Assembly (NCBI GenBank): GCA_030615505.1
Contig: JAUWZD010000013.1
Span: 1-57,878, forward strand
Direction of reading: 5' to 3'
DNA from: Spirochaetales bacterium
Lineage (GTDB): Bacteria > Spirochaetota > Spirochaetia > SZUA-6 > DRHE01
DNA: 57,878 nt
Every line of letters starts with the position of its first letter. Positions within the stretch are counted from its first letter, which is position 1. Position numbers and translations under genes: made by a program. The notes below the pieces were generated by a model. It ran no database searches. It was not told the origin of the DNA and worked only from the letters and a program-made list of their open reading frames with translations. Positions 35,409 through 43,707 of the stretch are shown here, in pieces.

Positions 35409-35646
35409 TACTTCTTGTCCTTTGTTCCTTTAGCCAGTTATAGCTTCCGTTTTTTAGTTCCGGGTGATCCTCCCCACTCCAAGCCCCAGAGGTTTCCTCG
35501 ATGGTTCTGAGAAATTTCAACCGTTCTATTTCTTTTTTCGCTACTTGAGTGATAAACCAGCTTCGTTTTCTTTTCCCTATTAGAGCATCAAAATCTGCTA
35601 TAAGAGTTTCAGGGATTACCACATGGGTGCGTGTTTTATTGGCCAT
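35389..35646 (-). CDS. vapB: VapB-type ribbon-helix-helix antitoxin
   Basis: An 85-aa protein when started at ATG 35646 (MANKTRTHVVIPETLIADFD), preceded by AAGGGTG; the longer frame to 35715 has no support. The N-terminal strand-helix-helix fold is ribbon-helix-helix (CopG) type, with KRKRSWFITQVAKKEIERL as the helices and a C-terminal acidic WSGEDHPELKNG segment that would wrap the VapC toxin. Its last 20 bases overlap vapC. It should repress its own promoter. Confidence 0.8.
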   Translation of the reverse strand: MANKTRTHVVIPETLIADFDALIGKRKRSWFITQVAKKEIERLKFLRTIEETSGAWSGEDHPELKNGSYNWLKEQRTRSNGRISP

Positions 35647-35792
35647 GCACCCTTGCTGAAAGAACACACGGTATTGCAATAACCGCCACTGATTATCACC
35701 TCTTAATCTGTTCATATCTTCTGCGCAACAGTATATTTACTATGTATTGTGAATGCGTCTATAATGGTATATATTTTTAAAGGGATTAGAGA

Positions 35793-36461
35793 ATGAATAG
35801 GAGCAAGAAGTTTCGTAAGCATCTCAAGGCCTTTCTTTTAAGCCATCAGATAGGGGAGGATCCTAAGAAATACATTGCCAGGTTGACAAGGATTGCCAAT
35901 ACCGATCCCGATGAATGGGATGGAAAACTTCCTAAAATAAGCTTTAAACCTGACCTTAGTTACTGTAAGGTCGTTGAATCAGCCAAGAAGCGCCTAATTG
36001 TACCATGGTGGTGGTATGCTCAACAGAACGAGCCTGTTCCGTCTGTTGTGGAAGAGATTTACAATATGGTGGCTTTTGATTTTGTGCTTATGTTTCCTCA
36101 GGTTAACGCATGGATATATATAATCGTTGAACCGGAAGAGGATGTTATTGAGCTTCTCAAGATGCAGGATCATATGAAAGCCTTTATTTTGATCTCCCTG
36201 ATCAATAAGAATTTCAATTTGAAACAGAGAGAGCTGAAGAGGCTGCATATGGGAAAGGTCATTAGATCCAATGATATACGGAAAATATTTACCTTTGTGG
36301 CTGTTAGATCAGAAAATCAGGCAAGTGAAAGTATTATTGGGGATATTCCACTGGTAACACGGGTTGTTGATAATACAAGTAACACAACAAGCTGGAGAAT
36401 CATTGTTCCTCATGCTAAACAGCCATATGACTCTTTCAAAGAGTTAATCTCAGGGATGTGA
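35793..36461 (+). CDS. Hypothetical protein, 222 aa
   Basis: A soluble basic-acidic mixed protein starting MNRSKKFRKHLKAFLLSHQ. It has a WWWYAQQNEPVPSVVEEI helix and a hydrophobic MVAFDFVLMFPQVNAWIYIIVEP segment that could be a buried beta-hairpin, ending in a strand-rich half (IGDIPLVTRVVDN; WRIIVPHA). I recognise no family. It has a TATAAT-like element at 35760-35765 some 28 bases upstream. It is flanked by vapBC and alaX in an accessory stretch, so it may be horizontally acquired. Confidence 0.55.
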   Translation: MNRSKKFRKHLKAFLLSHQIGEDPKKYIARLTRIANTDPDEWDGKLPKISFKPDLSYCKVVESAKKRLIVPWWWYAQQNEPVPSVVEEIYNMVAFDFVLMFPQVNAWIYIIVEPEEDVIELLKMQDHMKAFILISLINKNFNLKQRELKRLHMGKVIRSNDIRKIFTFVAVRSENQASESIIGDIPLVTRVVDNTSNTTSWRIIVPHAKQPYDSFKELISGM

Positions 36462-36489
36462 AATCAGTGTATCTCGTTTAAATTATCTC

Positions 36490-37194
36490 TTAATCCTCAA
36501 TCGCAAGCTGAATTCGCTTGTTTATCCTGCCTTTGCTCTTATACTCGGAAATCCGGATAGCGCCGACCTCCCGTGTATTGGCTACGTGGGTGCCTCCGTC
36601 TGCCTGAAGATCAAGACCCTCGATTTCTACGGTACGCACCTCTTTGATATTCTCCGGCAGAAGGTTTATCTTGGTGCGTATCAGATCCGGAATCTTGAAA
36701 GCTTTTTCTCTGGAGAGTATCTTCACCTTAACCGGACGCGCGGCAGAGACCTCCAGGTTCAGTTTCTCCTCAATCTCCCTTACCATCTCTTGGCGCAGGG
36801 TTTCAAATTCAAAATCCATGCGGCCCTTTAGAACGTCCATATTACCTCCTGTAACCTGGGCCCGGTAGTCACGCCAGACAACGCCGCAGAGAATATGGAA
36901 GGCCGTATGCGTCCTCATAAGCTTATATCTCCGCTCCCAGTCCAGCTTCCCGAAAACGGTATCTCCCTCCGCCGCCGGCTGACCTTCCAGCCAATGCCAG
37001 ATCATATCCGCCTGGCGTTTCACCTTGACAACAGGAGTATGGTTAATCCATCCCAGGTCGTGAGGCTGTCCCCCGCCTCCAGGATAAAAGGCGGTTCTGT
37101 CCAGGGCAATTGCCCTCTCTTCCTGATTGATCGCCAGAACTTTAGCCTCAAATTCCTTTAGATATGCATCTGTATACGCAATTAATTCAGTCAT
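36490..37194 (-). CDS. alaX: AlaX-type trans-editing alanyl-tRNA hydrolase
   Basis: A 234-aa protein equivalent to the AlaRS editing domain without the synthetase. Residues DRTAFYPGGGGQPHDLG form the N-terminal barrel, HTAFHIL (about residue 96) gives the first zinc ligands HxxxH, and LDLQADGGTHVANT gives the Cys/His-like C-terminal site with Asp-Gly in place of the usual Cys-Gly. It clears serine or glycine mischarged onto tRNA-Ala. Length indicates the AlaX-M class. Convergent with the 222-aa gene. Confidence 0.9.
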   Translation of the reverse strand: MTELIAYTDAYLKEFEAKVLAINQEERAIALDRTAFYPGGGGQPHDLGWINHTPVVKVKRQADMIWHWLEGQPAAEGDTVFGKLDWERRYKLMRTHTAFHILCGVVWRDYRAQVTGGNMDVLKGRMDFEFETLRQEMVREIEEKLNLEVSAARPVKVKILSREKAFKIPDLIRTKINLLPENIKEVRTVEIEGLDLQADGGTHVANTREVGAIRISEYKSKGRINKRIQLAIED

Positions 37195-37293
37195 TATTCT
37201 AGAGTAAACATCATGTCACGGGCTGTCAATGTGCTAATAATCCTTTAAAATCGTGTTTTTTGCCCACAGGGTGAAACCAACAACATTTTAGTC

Positions 37294-37316
37294 CATTGCG
37301 GCCGAAGGCCGCAATG
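37294..37316. repeat. Perfect GC-rich hairpin downstream of the 303-aa gene
   Basis: CATTGCGGCC (37294-37303) and GGCCGCAATG (37307-37316) pair perfectly over 10 bases with a GAA loop. It lies 9 bases after the stop of the minus-strand 303-aa gene but has no U-tract, so a terminator role is uncertain. Confidence 0.7.
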
Positions 37317-37324
37317 TGAGAGAT

Positions 37325-38236
37325 TCATTTTCTCTGCAGGAATTTTTCATATGCTGCAGGGAAGGAATCCCCATAGGTATAATCAAAGAGATTCTTCTCC
37401 ATCAGTCCTGAGCATGTCTGAAATTCCATGATGGGATTCCTGATGGCAGATAGAATCTCATCATCTCCGCACTCCTTTGAAATAAGGTAGGCAAAGAAGC
37501 TTAAATTTGTCAGGGGCACATGCTCAAGCTTATGTTCATACACGTATCCGATACCGTCGAGAATCTGCTCAAAGGGACCCTTTGAGTAGTGGAGGATGTA
37601 GCTTAAGGGCATGCGGTCGGACATGATTTCTTCCCTGGTCAGAGCCCTGTAGATAAAATCCATTAAGGAATGATTTTCTTTATAAGACAGGAAGGAGCGT
37701 AGAATCATGACAAAAATATTTGTTTTCCGGTTATTCTTATGAAGAAGGGCGGGAATATCGTAGTTTATTATAAAATACTTCCCATATTTCTTAATAGTTT
37801 GTCCATGGATTCTGAAAAAGTCCTGGTCAGGCACCCAGAGACGGAAGAGCTGATCATAGGAAAGTTTGAGTTCTTCTAACGCATCAAAGGCGCCTATAAC
37901 TTGAGCTTCATCAAAGGGAATGTGGAAGTGGTTTTCGAACCCCTCCTTCATTGTCGGAGTAAAGGCTTTCCTGCCCTGCTTGGCAAATCTGAGCTTTAAA
38001 GAGTAATGCTCTTCAATAGTATGCTGTTGAATGATAAAAGAGCCGGGAATATTGGCCATATAGGCAATATGTAAGCTCTGGCCCTGCGTGGGAAAATCTT
38101 TGATCGCCTTCAGGGTTGTGCTTTCCACCTTAACCCCATTTGATTCCGGACGCAGATAGATGAAAATATCCTGCACACCATGATCATGACATGGACCTTC
38201 ATAAGGGATTAAAATTGCAGGCAGGGAATCTTGCAT
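37325..38236 (-). CDS. Hypothetical protein of spirochaete type, 303 aa
   Basis: A soluble 303-aa protein. N-terminal features are ILIPYEGPCHDHGVQDIFIY and LRPESNGVKVESTTLKAIK. Other segments include AYMANIPGSFIIQQH, FENHFHIPFDEAQVIGAFD and YDIPALLHKNNRKTNIFVM. I recall similar proteins in Treponema and related genomes but cannot name a function. It is divergent from an ABC ATPase gene with back-to-back promoters in the 128 bases between them. Both promoters predict extremely short leaders. Confidence 0.65.
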   Translation of the reverse strand: MQDSLPAILIPYEGPCHDHGVQDIFIYLRPESNGVKVESTTLKAIKDFPTQGQSLHIAYMANIPGSFIIQQHTIEEHYSLKLRFAKQGRKAFTPTMKEGFENHFHIPFDEAQVIGAFDALEELKLSYDQLFRLWVPDQDFFRIHGQTIKKYGKYFIINYDIPALLHKNNRKTNIFVMILRSFLSYKENHSLMDFIYRALTREEIMSDRMPLSYILHYSKGPFEQILDGIGYVYEHKLEHVPLTNLSFFAYLISKECGDDEILSAIRNPIMEFQTCSGLMEKNLFDYTYGDSFPAAYEKFLQRK

Positions 38237-38247
38237 GTTACATATAT

Positions 38248-38276
38248 AGTATGTTGAGGTTCATCAAAGCTGTCAA
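38248..38276 (-). promoter_or_regulatory. Candidate promoter of the 303-aa gene
   Basis: Minus strand: TTGACA (38276-38271), 17-base spacer, CATACT (38253-38248). The ATG (38236) is only 11 bases after the -10 end, so the mRNA would be almost leaderless. Confidence 0.45.
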
Positions 38277-38321
38277 CGATAATCTCTTAAGTTCATACTC
38301 AGCCGCTTACATCCTTTATAT

Positions 38322-38350
38322 TTGACGAGAACTAAAGGACGGAATATCTT
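38322..38350 (+). promoter_or_regulatory. Candidate promoter of the ABC ATPase gene
   Basis: TTGACG (38322-38327), 17-base spacer, TATCTT (38345-38350). The ATG at 38365 is 14 bases after the -10 end and no ribosome site is visible, again implying a nearly leaderless transcript. Confidence 0.45.
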
Positions 38351-38364
38351 TATATGCAAGCCTT

Positions 38365-39150
38365 ATGAATGAAGTGATCATGAACAATATCTCCTTTCAC
38401 TATCCGGAGTCAGCAAATTATGTGATAGAGGATCTTTCCCTTTCTCTTCCCCGCGGCGTTGTCTCTTTAGTAGGACAGAATGGGTCCGGTAAAACAACTA
38501 TCCTGCTTCTGGCGGCCGGGATTCTCCTGCCGACTTCAGGTAGGGTGTATCTTCAAGGGTTAGATACAGCGGATCTTCGCGTTGAGTCTGAGCGCCAGAG
38601 GTTTGTCTCATTTATCTATCAGAATATGGAGTTTGAGACCGGAGAGAGCATCGGAGATCTGCTTGAATATGTCTATGAGAATGGTTTTCATGAAAAGAAG
38701 GATGTAGATTTCATACCCACACTGATTCGTATATGTGAGCTTGAATCCGTGCTTCACAAAAAAACCCAGGAGGTCAGTAAAGGGGAATTGCAGCGGGCTA
38801 TTATCGCCTTCAGCCTGCTGTATGGATCGCGAATATTAATGATGGATGAGCCCATATTCGCTTTAGAAGATTATCAAAAAAGAAGGGTTATGGATTTCTT
38901 AGTAGAGTATGTGAGGGAGAGAGATATAAGTCTCTACTACTCCGTTCATGAGCTGAATATCTCTGAGAGGTATTCTGATTATCTTCTTATCACTTCTAGA
39001 AAGGCACTTCCCAAACTCGGCTCTACAGGAGAGATGTTCAGCAAACAAAAAATTGAAGAGGCCTATGGGGTTCCTTTCGATTTACTTAAAAAGAAGGAGG
39101 CTCTCTATCGCCAGATTCTGTTTAAGATTAAACAGAATGGAAATAACTAG
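38365..39150 (+). CDS. ABC transporter ATP-binding protein
   Basis: A 261-aa ATPase subunit. Walker A GQNGSGKTTILL (about residue 37), a Q-loop near FIYQNMEFETGE, the signature VSKGELQRAI (instead of the common LSGGQ), Walker B RILMMDEPIF and the switch His in YYSVHELNISE. The rare SKGEL signature and missing membrane partner nearby are unusual. The following genes are unrelated, so it may serve a permease encoded elsewhere or act in a non-transport role. Start at 38365 has no ribosome site; a second in-frame ATG is at 38380. Confidence 0.85.
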   Translation: MNEVIMNNISFHYPESANYVIEDLSLSLPRGVVSLVGQNGSGKTTILLLAAGILLPTSGRVYLQGLDTADLRVESERQRFVSFIYQNMEFETGESIGDLLEYVYENGFHEKKDVDFIPTLIRICELESVLHKKTQEVSKGELQRAIIAFSLLYGSRILMMDEPIFALEDYQKRRVMDFLVEYVRERDISLYYSVHELNISERYSDYLLITSRKALPKLGSTGEMFSKQKIEEAYGVPFDLLKKKEALYRQILFKIKQNGNN

Positions 39151-39167
39151 CAATTTCCCCAATTTTC

Positions 39168-39196
39168 TTGATTTTTTATCTATCTCCTGATATAAG
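39168..39196 (+). promoter_or_regulatory. Candidate promoter of the threonine-synthase-like gene
   Basis: TTGATT (39168-39173), 17-base spacer, TATAAG (39191-39196), 18 bases before the ATG at 39215, a very short leader. Confidence 0.5.
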
Positions 39197-39214
39197 TTTT
39201 ACTATCAGTAGCTC

Positions 39215-40462
39215 ATGAAAAATTTCTTAGGATATCGATGCTCCCTGTGCGGTGCTGAATACGGCCCGGATGAGGTCACCTATACATGCCCCAAAGACTC
39301 AGGCAACCTGGATGTGATCCTGGATACTGTACGTATTATCAGAGAGAAAAAGCCCCTTACAAATGAGAGATCTCTCTGGCGCTATCTTCCCCTTCTGCCG
39401 GTCTCAGATCCCGCATCTTTCGGAATGGGTACTCCTTTCCGCTCTGCAGGATATACTCCCATTTATCGTTGTACCGGGCTGGCAGAAGAGCTGGGTCTCA
39501 AGCAGCTCTGGATTAAAGATGAGAGCAGGAACCCCAGCGCTTCTTTTAAAGATAGGGCCAGCGCGGTGGTAATCGCCCGTGCCCGGGAAATAGGCGCCGA
39601 GATAGTGGTTACTGCATCTACCGGCAATGCAGGTGCGGCACAGGCATGTTTGGCGGCTGCTGTGGGCCAGAAGGCCGTGATCCTTTCTCCGCACAAGGCT
39701 CCTCCGGCAAAGATAGCTCAACTGATCGTTTTTCACGCCACTGTTATTTTGGTAGAGGGCAGCTATGACCAGGCGGTAGAACTATCTGAGCAGGCGGCTG
39801 CTGAGTTCGGCTGGTACTGCCGGAACTCAGGCTATAATCCATTCACAGCCGAAGGGAAAAAAACCGCTTCCTTTGAAATCTGGGAAGCCATACGGAACAG
39901 GGAGATTAAAATTGACTCCCCATTGTCACTATTTGTCTCCGTGGGAGATGGGAACATTATCTCCGGTCTGCATAAGGGGTTTAAGGATCTTAAAGACCTG
40001 GGATGGCTTACAAACATACCCCGCCTGTTCGGAGTGCAGGCGCAAGGATCAGCTGCCATCGCACGGGCATTTTCAGCCGGGAAGGAGACAATCAGCCCGG
40101 TGCGCGCAGACACTTTAGCGGACAGCATATCGGTAAACATGCCCGCAGACGGGGTAAGGGCAATGCGAGCCGCAAGGCAGACCGGAGGCGCCTATATCAC
40201 TGTAAGGGATGAACAGATCCTGTCCGCGATCGCTGATCTGGGAAGAGCCGGAATCTTCGCCGAGCCTGCAGGGGCTGCGGCCTATGCAGGTCTGGTAAAG
40301 GCGGTACAGGATGGTGAAATAGATGAAGGCGACCCCGTACTTGTACTGAATACCGGAAGCGGATTGAAAGATATCAGGGCGGCCAGGCAATCTGTACCTG
40401 AAGCCCCGGTTATCGAGCCCACACTGTCAGCCTTAAAGAGTTACATTGTGAAAAAGCTTTAA
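39215..40462 (+). CDS. Threonine synthase-like PLP-dependent enzyme
   Basis: A 415-aa fold-type II PLP enzyme. An N-terminal zinc-ribbon-like segment, CSLCGAEYGPDEVTYTCPKD, precedes the catalytic domain. The PLP lysine is in NPSASFKDRAS; the phosphate-binding loop is TASTGNAGAAQAC; and a serine-rich SVGDGNIISGLHKG region plus NTGSGLKDI close the site. It matches threonine synthases and relatives such as cysteate synthase. The next gene, 86 bases on, is a second fold-type II enzyme. In purine-degradation loci the comparable gene is ygeX (diaminopropionate ammonia-lyase), so a lyase role is possible. Confidence 0.8.
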   Translation: MKNFLGYRCSLCGAEYGPDEVTYTCPKDSGNLDVILDTVRIIREKKPLTNERSLWRYLPLLPVSDPASFGMGTPFRSAGYTPIYRCTGLAEELGLKQLWIKDESRNPSASFKDRASAVVIARAREIGAEIVVTASTGNAGAAQACLAAAVGQKAVILSPHKAPPAKIAQLIVFHATVILVEGSYDQAVELSEQAAAEFGWYCRNSGYNPFTAEGKKTASFEIWEAIRNREIKIDSPLSLFVSVGDGNIISGLHKGFKDLKDLGWLTNIPRLFGVQAQGSAAIARAFSAGKETISPVRADTLADSISVNMPADGVRAMRAARQTGGAYITVRDEQILSAIADLGRAGIFAEPAGAAAYAGLVKAVQDGEIDEGDPVLVLNTGSGLKDIRAARQSVPEAPVIEPTLSALKSYIVKKL

Positions 40463-40548
40463 AATTTCTTGAGCTTAGCGCTTAAATAATCATATGATAG
40501 GTTATATTTGTTTCTAAATCAGACAGGTGAAAGGAGTATCAAGCAGTA

Positions 40549-42012
40549 ATGATCGATCTTAATATCGTAAATGAGCCTCTCAAGCGGAGCATTAGAAGAG
40601 CTCGGGAGCGTAATATTATTATCCCTACTTTCAAGCAGATGAAAAATCCCGATCTCATCCCTGGGAGGATAAAGAAGGAGCTTGCAGGCATAGGTTTATG
40701 GAGCATAGATGCGCGCAATCTGTTCCGCATTACCTGGAAGAATGAGCCGGTGGAATCCGGAGGCGGATTCGGCTTTGTGAATTACATTGAGTTTCCCCCC
40801 AGTTTAACAGGTGTTGAAGCGCGTATTATCGCCCCTGTGGGCAAGTGGTTTCCCACCGGTGCCCATAAGGTGGGCGCTACATTCGCATGCCTGGTACCCC
40901 GCCTGGTTACCGGTCAATTTGACCCAACCACCCAGAAAGCCGTATGGCCTTCCACAGGGAATTACTGCAGGGGAGGAGCCTATGACTCATCTTTATTAGC
41001 CTGCGAATCCATTGCCATTCTTCCGGAAGAAATGAGCCGGGAGAGATTTGAATGGCTCTCAAAGGTCGCGGGGCAAGTGATCAAGACTCCCGGAAGTGAG
41101 TCAAATGTTAAAGAGATTTTCGATAAGTGCTGGGAGCTTAAAAAAACCGGAGAGGATTTAATTATTTTCAATCAGTTTGACGAGTTCGGCAATTACCTGT
41201 GGCATTATGAGATTACAGGACATGCCATGGAGGAAGTTCTGGCTAAAGAGATGGGACCTTTAGACCGCTACTGCGGAGTGGTACTGACTACCGGGTCTGC
41301 AGGCACAATCGGGTGCGGTGATTATTTGAAACAGATTTTCCCCACCAGTAAGATTGCCGCCAGCGAAGCCCTGCAGTGCCCGACCCTGCTCTTAAACGGT
41401 TACGGCGCTCACCGCATCGAGGGAATCGGTGATAAGCATGTACCCTGGATTCACAATGTTAAGAACACGGACATGGTCATGGCCATAGATGATAATGCGG
41501 TGGTGAACCTTGCCCGGCTTTTTAATGAACCTGCAGGACGCTCATTCTTAATAAGTAAGGGAGTCCCCGCTGATTTAGTGGAGAATCTAGATCTGCTGGG
41601 TTTCTCCGGAATCGCAAACTTGCTTTCAGCCATTAAATTTGCCAGGTACTATGAGCTGGGCAGGCACGATGTAGTGCTTTCTATCCTGACTGATTCCATG
41701 GAGCTGTACGAGAGCCGGCTGAAGGAAATGCATGAGGAGTACGGCAAATATACGGATATCCATGCCTCGGCTCACTTTGCCCGCTACCTCCAGGGGGTCT
41801 CAACGGATAATCTTATAGAGCTAAGATATATCGAGCGCAGGCGCATCCACAATCTGAAGTACTACACCTGGGTAGAGCAGCAGGGTAAAACCTACGAGGA
41901 GATTATAGAACAGTGGTATGATCCCGATTACTGGACCAATATTCAGAAACAAGTACCTGAGATTGACGCCTTTATAGAGGAGTTCAATCGGCAGGTCGGA
42001 CTGCCGGAATAA
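40549..42012 (+). CDS. PLP-dependent enzyme of the tryptophan-synthase-beta fold, unassigned subfamily
   Basis: A 487-aa protein. PTGAHKVGATFACLVPRL (about residue 103) carries the PLP-binding lysine, as GAHK does in TrpB. Phosphate-binding and glycine-rich elements are STGNYCRGGAYDSS and LTTGSAGTIGCGDYLKQIF, and the C-terminal 80 residues are helical and charged. Automated names for relatives are usually cysteine synthase-like, but the chain is about 150 residues longer than cysteine synthase. It lies upstream of the MocA-like gene by 20 bases in one apparent transcript. The substrate is unknown; a beta-elimination or replacement on a diamino or carbamoyl amino acid is a reasonable guess. 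Confidence 0.8.
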   Translation: MIDLNIVNEPLKRSIRRARERNIIIPTFKQMKNPDLIPGRIKKELAGIGLWSIDARNLFRITWKNEPVESGGGFGFVNYIEFPPSLTGVEARIIAPVGKWFPTGAHKVGATFACLVPRLVTGQFDPTTQKAVWPSTGNYCRGGAYDSSLLACESIAILPEEMSRERFEWLSKVAGQVIKTPGSESNVKEIFDKCWELKKTGEDLIIFNQFDEFGNYLWHYEITGHAMEEVLAKEMGPLDRYCGVVLTTGSAGTIGCGDYLKQIFPTSKIAASEALQCPTLLLNGYGAHRIEGIGDKHVPWIHNVKNTDMVMAIDDNAVVNLARLFNEPAGRSFLISKGVPADLVENLDLLGFSGIANLLSAIKFARYYELGRHDVVLSILTDSMELYESRLKEMHEEYGKYTDIHASAHFARYLQGVSTDNLIELRYIERRRIHNLKYYTWVEQQGKTYEEIIEQWYDPDYWTNIQKQVPEIDAFIEEFNRQVGLPE

Positions 42013-42031
42013 TTAGAGCACGAGGCATTGA

Positions 42032-42607
42032 ATGGCGGTAAGAATCGACTGCGTGATGCTCGCAGCAGGCATGTCATCGAGAATGAAAAAATGGAAGATG
42101 GCTCTTCCCTGTAAGGATGCCACTGTCATAGAGTGCAGTGTTCGCAATGCCCTGAATGTGTGCAGCCGTGTTATACTGGTAGCAGGGCATCGCGCCGGTG
42201 AGCTTGAGCAGCTATTTCAAGGCTGGAAAAGGGTCGAGTTGATTCTCAATCCTCGCTATAGAGAAGATATGTTTACTTCGGTAAAAATAGGGGCAGCACA
42301 TGTTAAGACCAAGCGCTTTTTTTTAGCCCTTGGTGATATGCCCATGGTGGAACCCACTGTTTATCGCGCGCTTCTGAAATACACTTACGCTGAAGCTGTG
42401 ATTCCCAAGTACCGGGGGAAAAAGGGACATCCGCTCCTCCTGGCTCAAGGTGTGGCTAAATATATTACTGAATTTAAAGAAAAAGGGAGCCTGCGGGATG
42501 TTCTGGCTCTATTTCCTACCCTGACCGTGCCGTTAGAGACGGATCATATCCTCTGCGATATAGATAATCAGGAGGATTACAAAATGTGGGTTAAAAAAGA
42601 GAATTAA
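42032..42607 (+). CDS. MocA-like nucleotidyltransferase (molybdenum cofactor cytidylyltransferase family)
   Basis: A 191-aa MobA/MocA-type NTP transferase. The nucleotide loop LAAGMSSRMKKWKMALP is close to the consensus LAAGxSxRMGxxK, and later FLALGDMPMVEP holds the metal-binding Asp. MocA attaches CMP to the molybdopterin cofactor used by xanthine dehydrogenase-family enzymes. Its E. coli parallel is ygfJ, beside ygfK and the xdh genes. The molybdenum hydroxylase operon starts 226 bases downstream. It likely supplies that cofactor. Confidence 0.88.
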   Translation: MAVRIDCVMLAAGMSSRMKKWKMALPCKDATVIECSVRNALNVCSRVILVAGHRAGELEQLFQGWKRVELILNPRYREDMFTSVKIGAAHVKTKRFFLALGDMPMVEPTVYRALLKYTYAEAVIPKYRGKKGHPLLLAQGVAKYITEFKEKGSLRDVLALFPTLTVPLETDHILCDIDNQEDYKMWVKKEN

Positions 42608-42616
42608 GAGAAGACC

Positions 42617-42676
42617 TATAGAACGTTTATAGGCCTTAATGAGTATTTATAGAACAGATTTATGAATATTCTATAA
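42617..42676 (+). repeat. Repeated TATAGAAC elements and an 8-base inverted repeat upstream of the XDH operon promoter
   Basis: TATAGAAC occurs at 42618-42625 and again at 42648-42655, exactly 30 bases apart. The second copy is part of the inverted repeat TTATAGAA (42647-42654) and TTCTATAA (42669-42676), 14 bases between arms. It ends 7 bases before the -35 box (42684). The layout suggests an operator for a dimeric regulator or activator. The first copy could also form a terminator-like stem (CCTATA/TATAGG) after the MocA gene. Confidence 0.5.
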
Positions 42677-42683
42677 CTTTTAT

Positions 42684-42712
42684 TTGACAGCCTGTCTGGG
42701 CGCATTTAATAT
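42684..42712 (+). promoter_or_regulatory. Near-consensus sigma70 promoter of the molybdenum hydroxylase operon
   Basis: TTGACA (42684-42689), 17-base spacer, TAATAT (42707-42712). It is the best promoter in the window and gives a leader of about 115 bases before 42834. Confidence 0.8.
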
Positions 42713-42752
42713 ATATCTGTACTAAAATGGTTAGAAATATTTTATCTTAACG

Positions 42753-42803
42753 TTAAGCCGGTGTTTTTTGATGATAGGAAATCAGATAGAACTGCCGGCT
42801 TAA
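42753..42803 (+). promoter_or_regulatory. Leader hairpin of the operon mRNA
   Basis: TTAAGCCGG (42753-42761) pairs with CCGGCTTAA (42795-42803) over 9 bases with a 33-base loop. It lies between the predicted transcription start and the first gene. No U-tract follows, so attenuation is not obvious; a stabilising or ligand/protein-binding leader is possible. Confidence 0.5.
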
Positions 42804-42833
42804 ATTATTCTGTGTTGAAGGAGGGCCTTTAAA

Positions 42834-43685
42834 ATGATCAGGCCTTTTACCTATGTGAAACCGGCCACCATGGAAGAAGCGTTTGATGCACTCAAGGCGG
42901 ATAATTCAAGGCCATTAGCAGGAGGAACGGATCTGCTCGTTGATATGCGGGGTGGCGCTATGAAACCCGATCTTTTAGTTGATATAAAGGGTCTTGACGA
43001 GCTTAATATTTTCTCCGTTGACTCCGGAAGGAGAGATGTAAAAATCGGGGCACGGATTACCCTTAACTTACTCATTGATAATAAAACAATAAGAGATCAT
43101 TGTCCGGCAGTAGCTGAGGCAGCTTTTTCCATTGCCACCTACCAGCTCAGAAACAGAGCTACTTTAGTGGGAAATATTTGTAATTCATCTCCTGCAGCGG
43201 ATATGGCGCCTCCGCTCTATGTGCTGGACGCGCAGGTCGTTATCGCATCTCCTTCTGAGGATTACGGGGAACGGACATTACCCATCTCAGAGTTCATGAC
43301 CGGTGTGAAGAAGAATGCTCTGAAAAAAGGTGAGATGGTTATTAGGGTGGAGATACCTGAGCTTCCACGAGGGAAAACTGCCTTCATGAAGAAGCAGAGG
43401 ATAAAGGGACACGATCTTGCACTGGTAAATTTGGCTGGCTTAGCGGATGCCGAGGCCGGTAAATTAAGAATCTGTATAGGCTCCTGCGCTTCAACTCCGC
43501 TGCTTCTTAAAGGCACGGACCAGCTTTTTAAAGAGACAAAGAATACGGAGAAGCTGGCCGAAAGAGCCGCAGATCTGGCAGTACATTCAATTTCCCCTAT
43601 TGATGATGTAAGGTCATCAGGGGAATACAGGAAGGATATGGTGAAAGTCTTTGTTAAGAGGCTGATCCATCGGATCTGCTCTTAA
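42834..43685 (+). CDS. Molybdenum hydroxylase FAD subunit (XdhB/CoxM type)
   Basis: A 283-aa FAD-binding subunit. The FAD loops LAGGTDLLVDMRGG (about residue 29) and TLVGNICNSSPAADMAPPL are intact, and a C-terminal CO-dehydrogenase flavoprotein domain follows (about 175-280). It passes electrons from the iron-sulfur subunit to NAD or another acceptor. It begins the operon with an AAGGAGGG ribosome site and is followed 22 bases later by the small subunit. The three subunits follow the XdhB-XdhC-XdhA order seen in bacteria. Confidence 0.92.
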   Translation: MIRPFTYVKPATMEEAFDALKADNSRPLAGGTDLLVDMRGGAMKPDLLVDIKGLDELNIFSVDSGRRDVKIGARITLNLLIDNKTIRDHCPAVAEAAFSIATYQLRNRATLVGNICNSSPAADMAPPLYVLDAQVVIASPSEDYGERTLPISEFMTGVKKNALKKGEMVIRVEIPELPRGKTAFMKKQRIKGHDLALVNLAGLADAEAGKLRICIGSCASTPLLLKGTDQLFKETKNTEKLAERAADLAVHSISPIDDVRSSGEYRKDMVKVFVKRLIHRICS

Positions 43686-43707
43686 TGTTCGTGTCGGAGG
43701 TATGATT

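Noticed and set aside
37294..37316. GC hairpin as an attC site or terminator
   Set aside because: There are no R'/R'' boxes around it and no T-run after it on either strand; recorded only as a hairpin.
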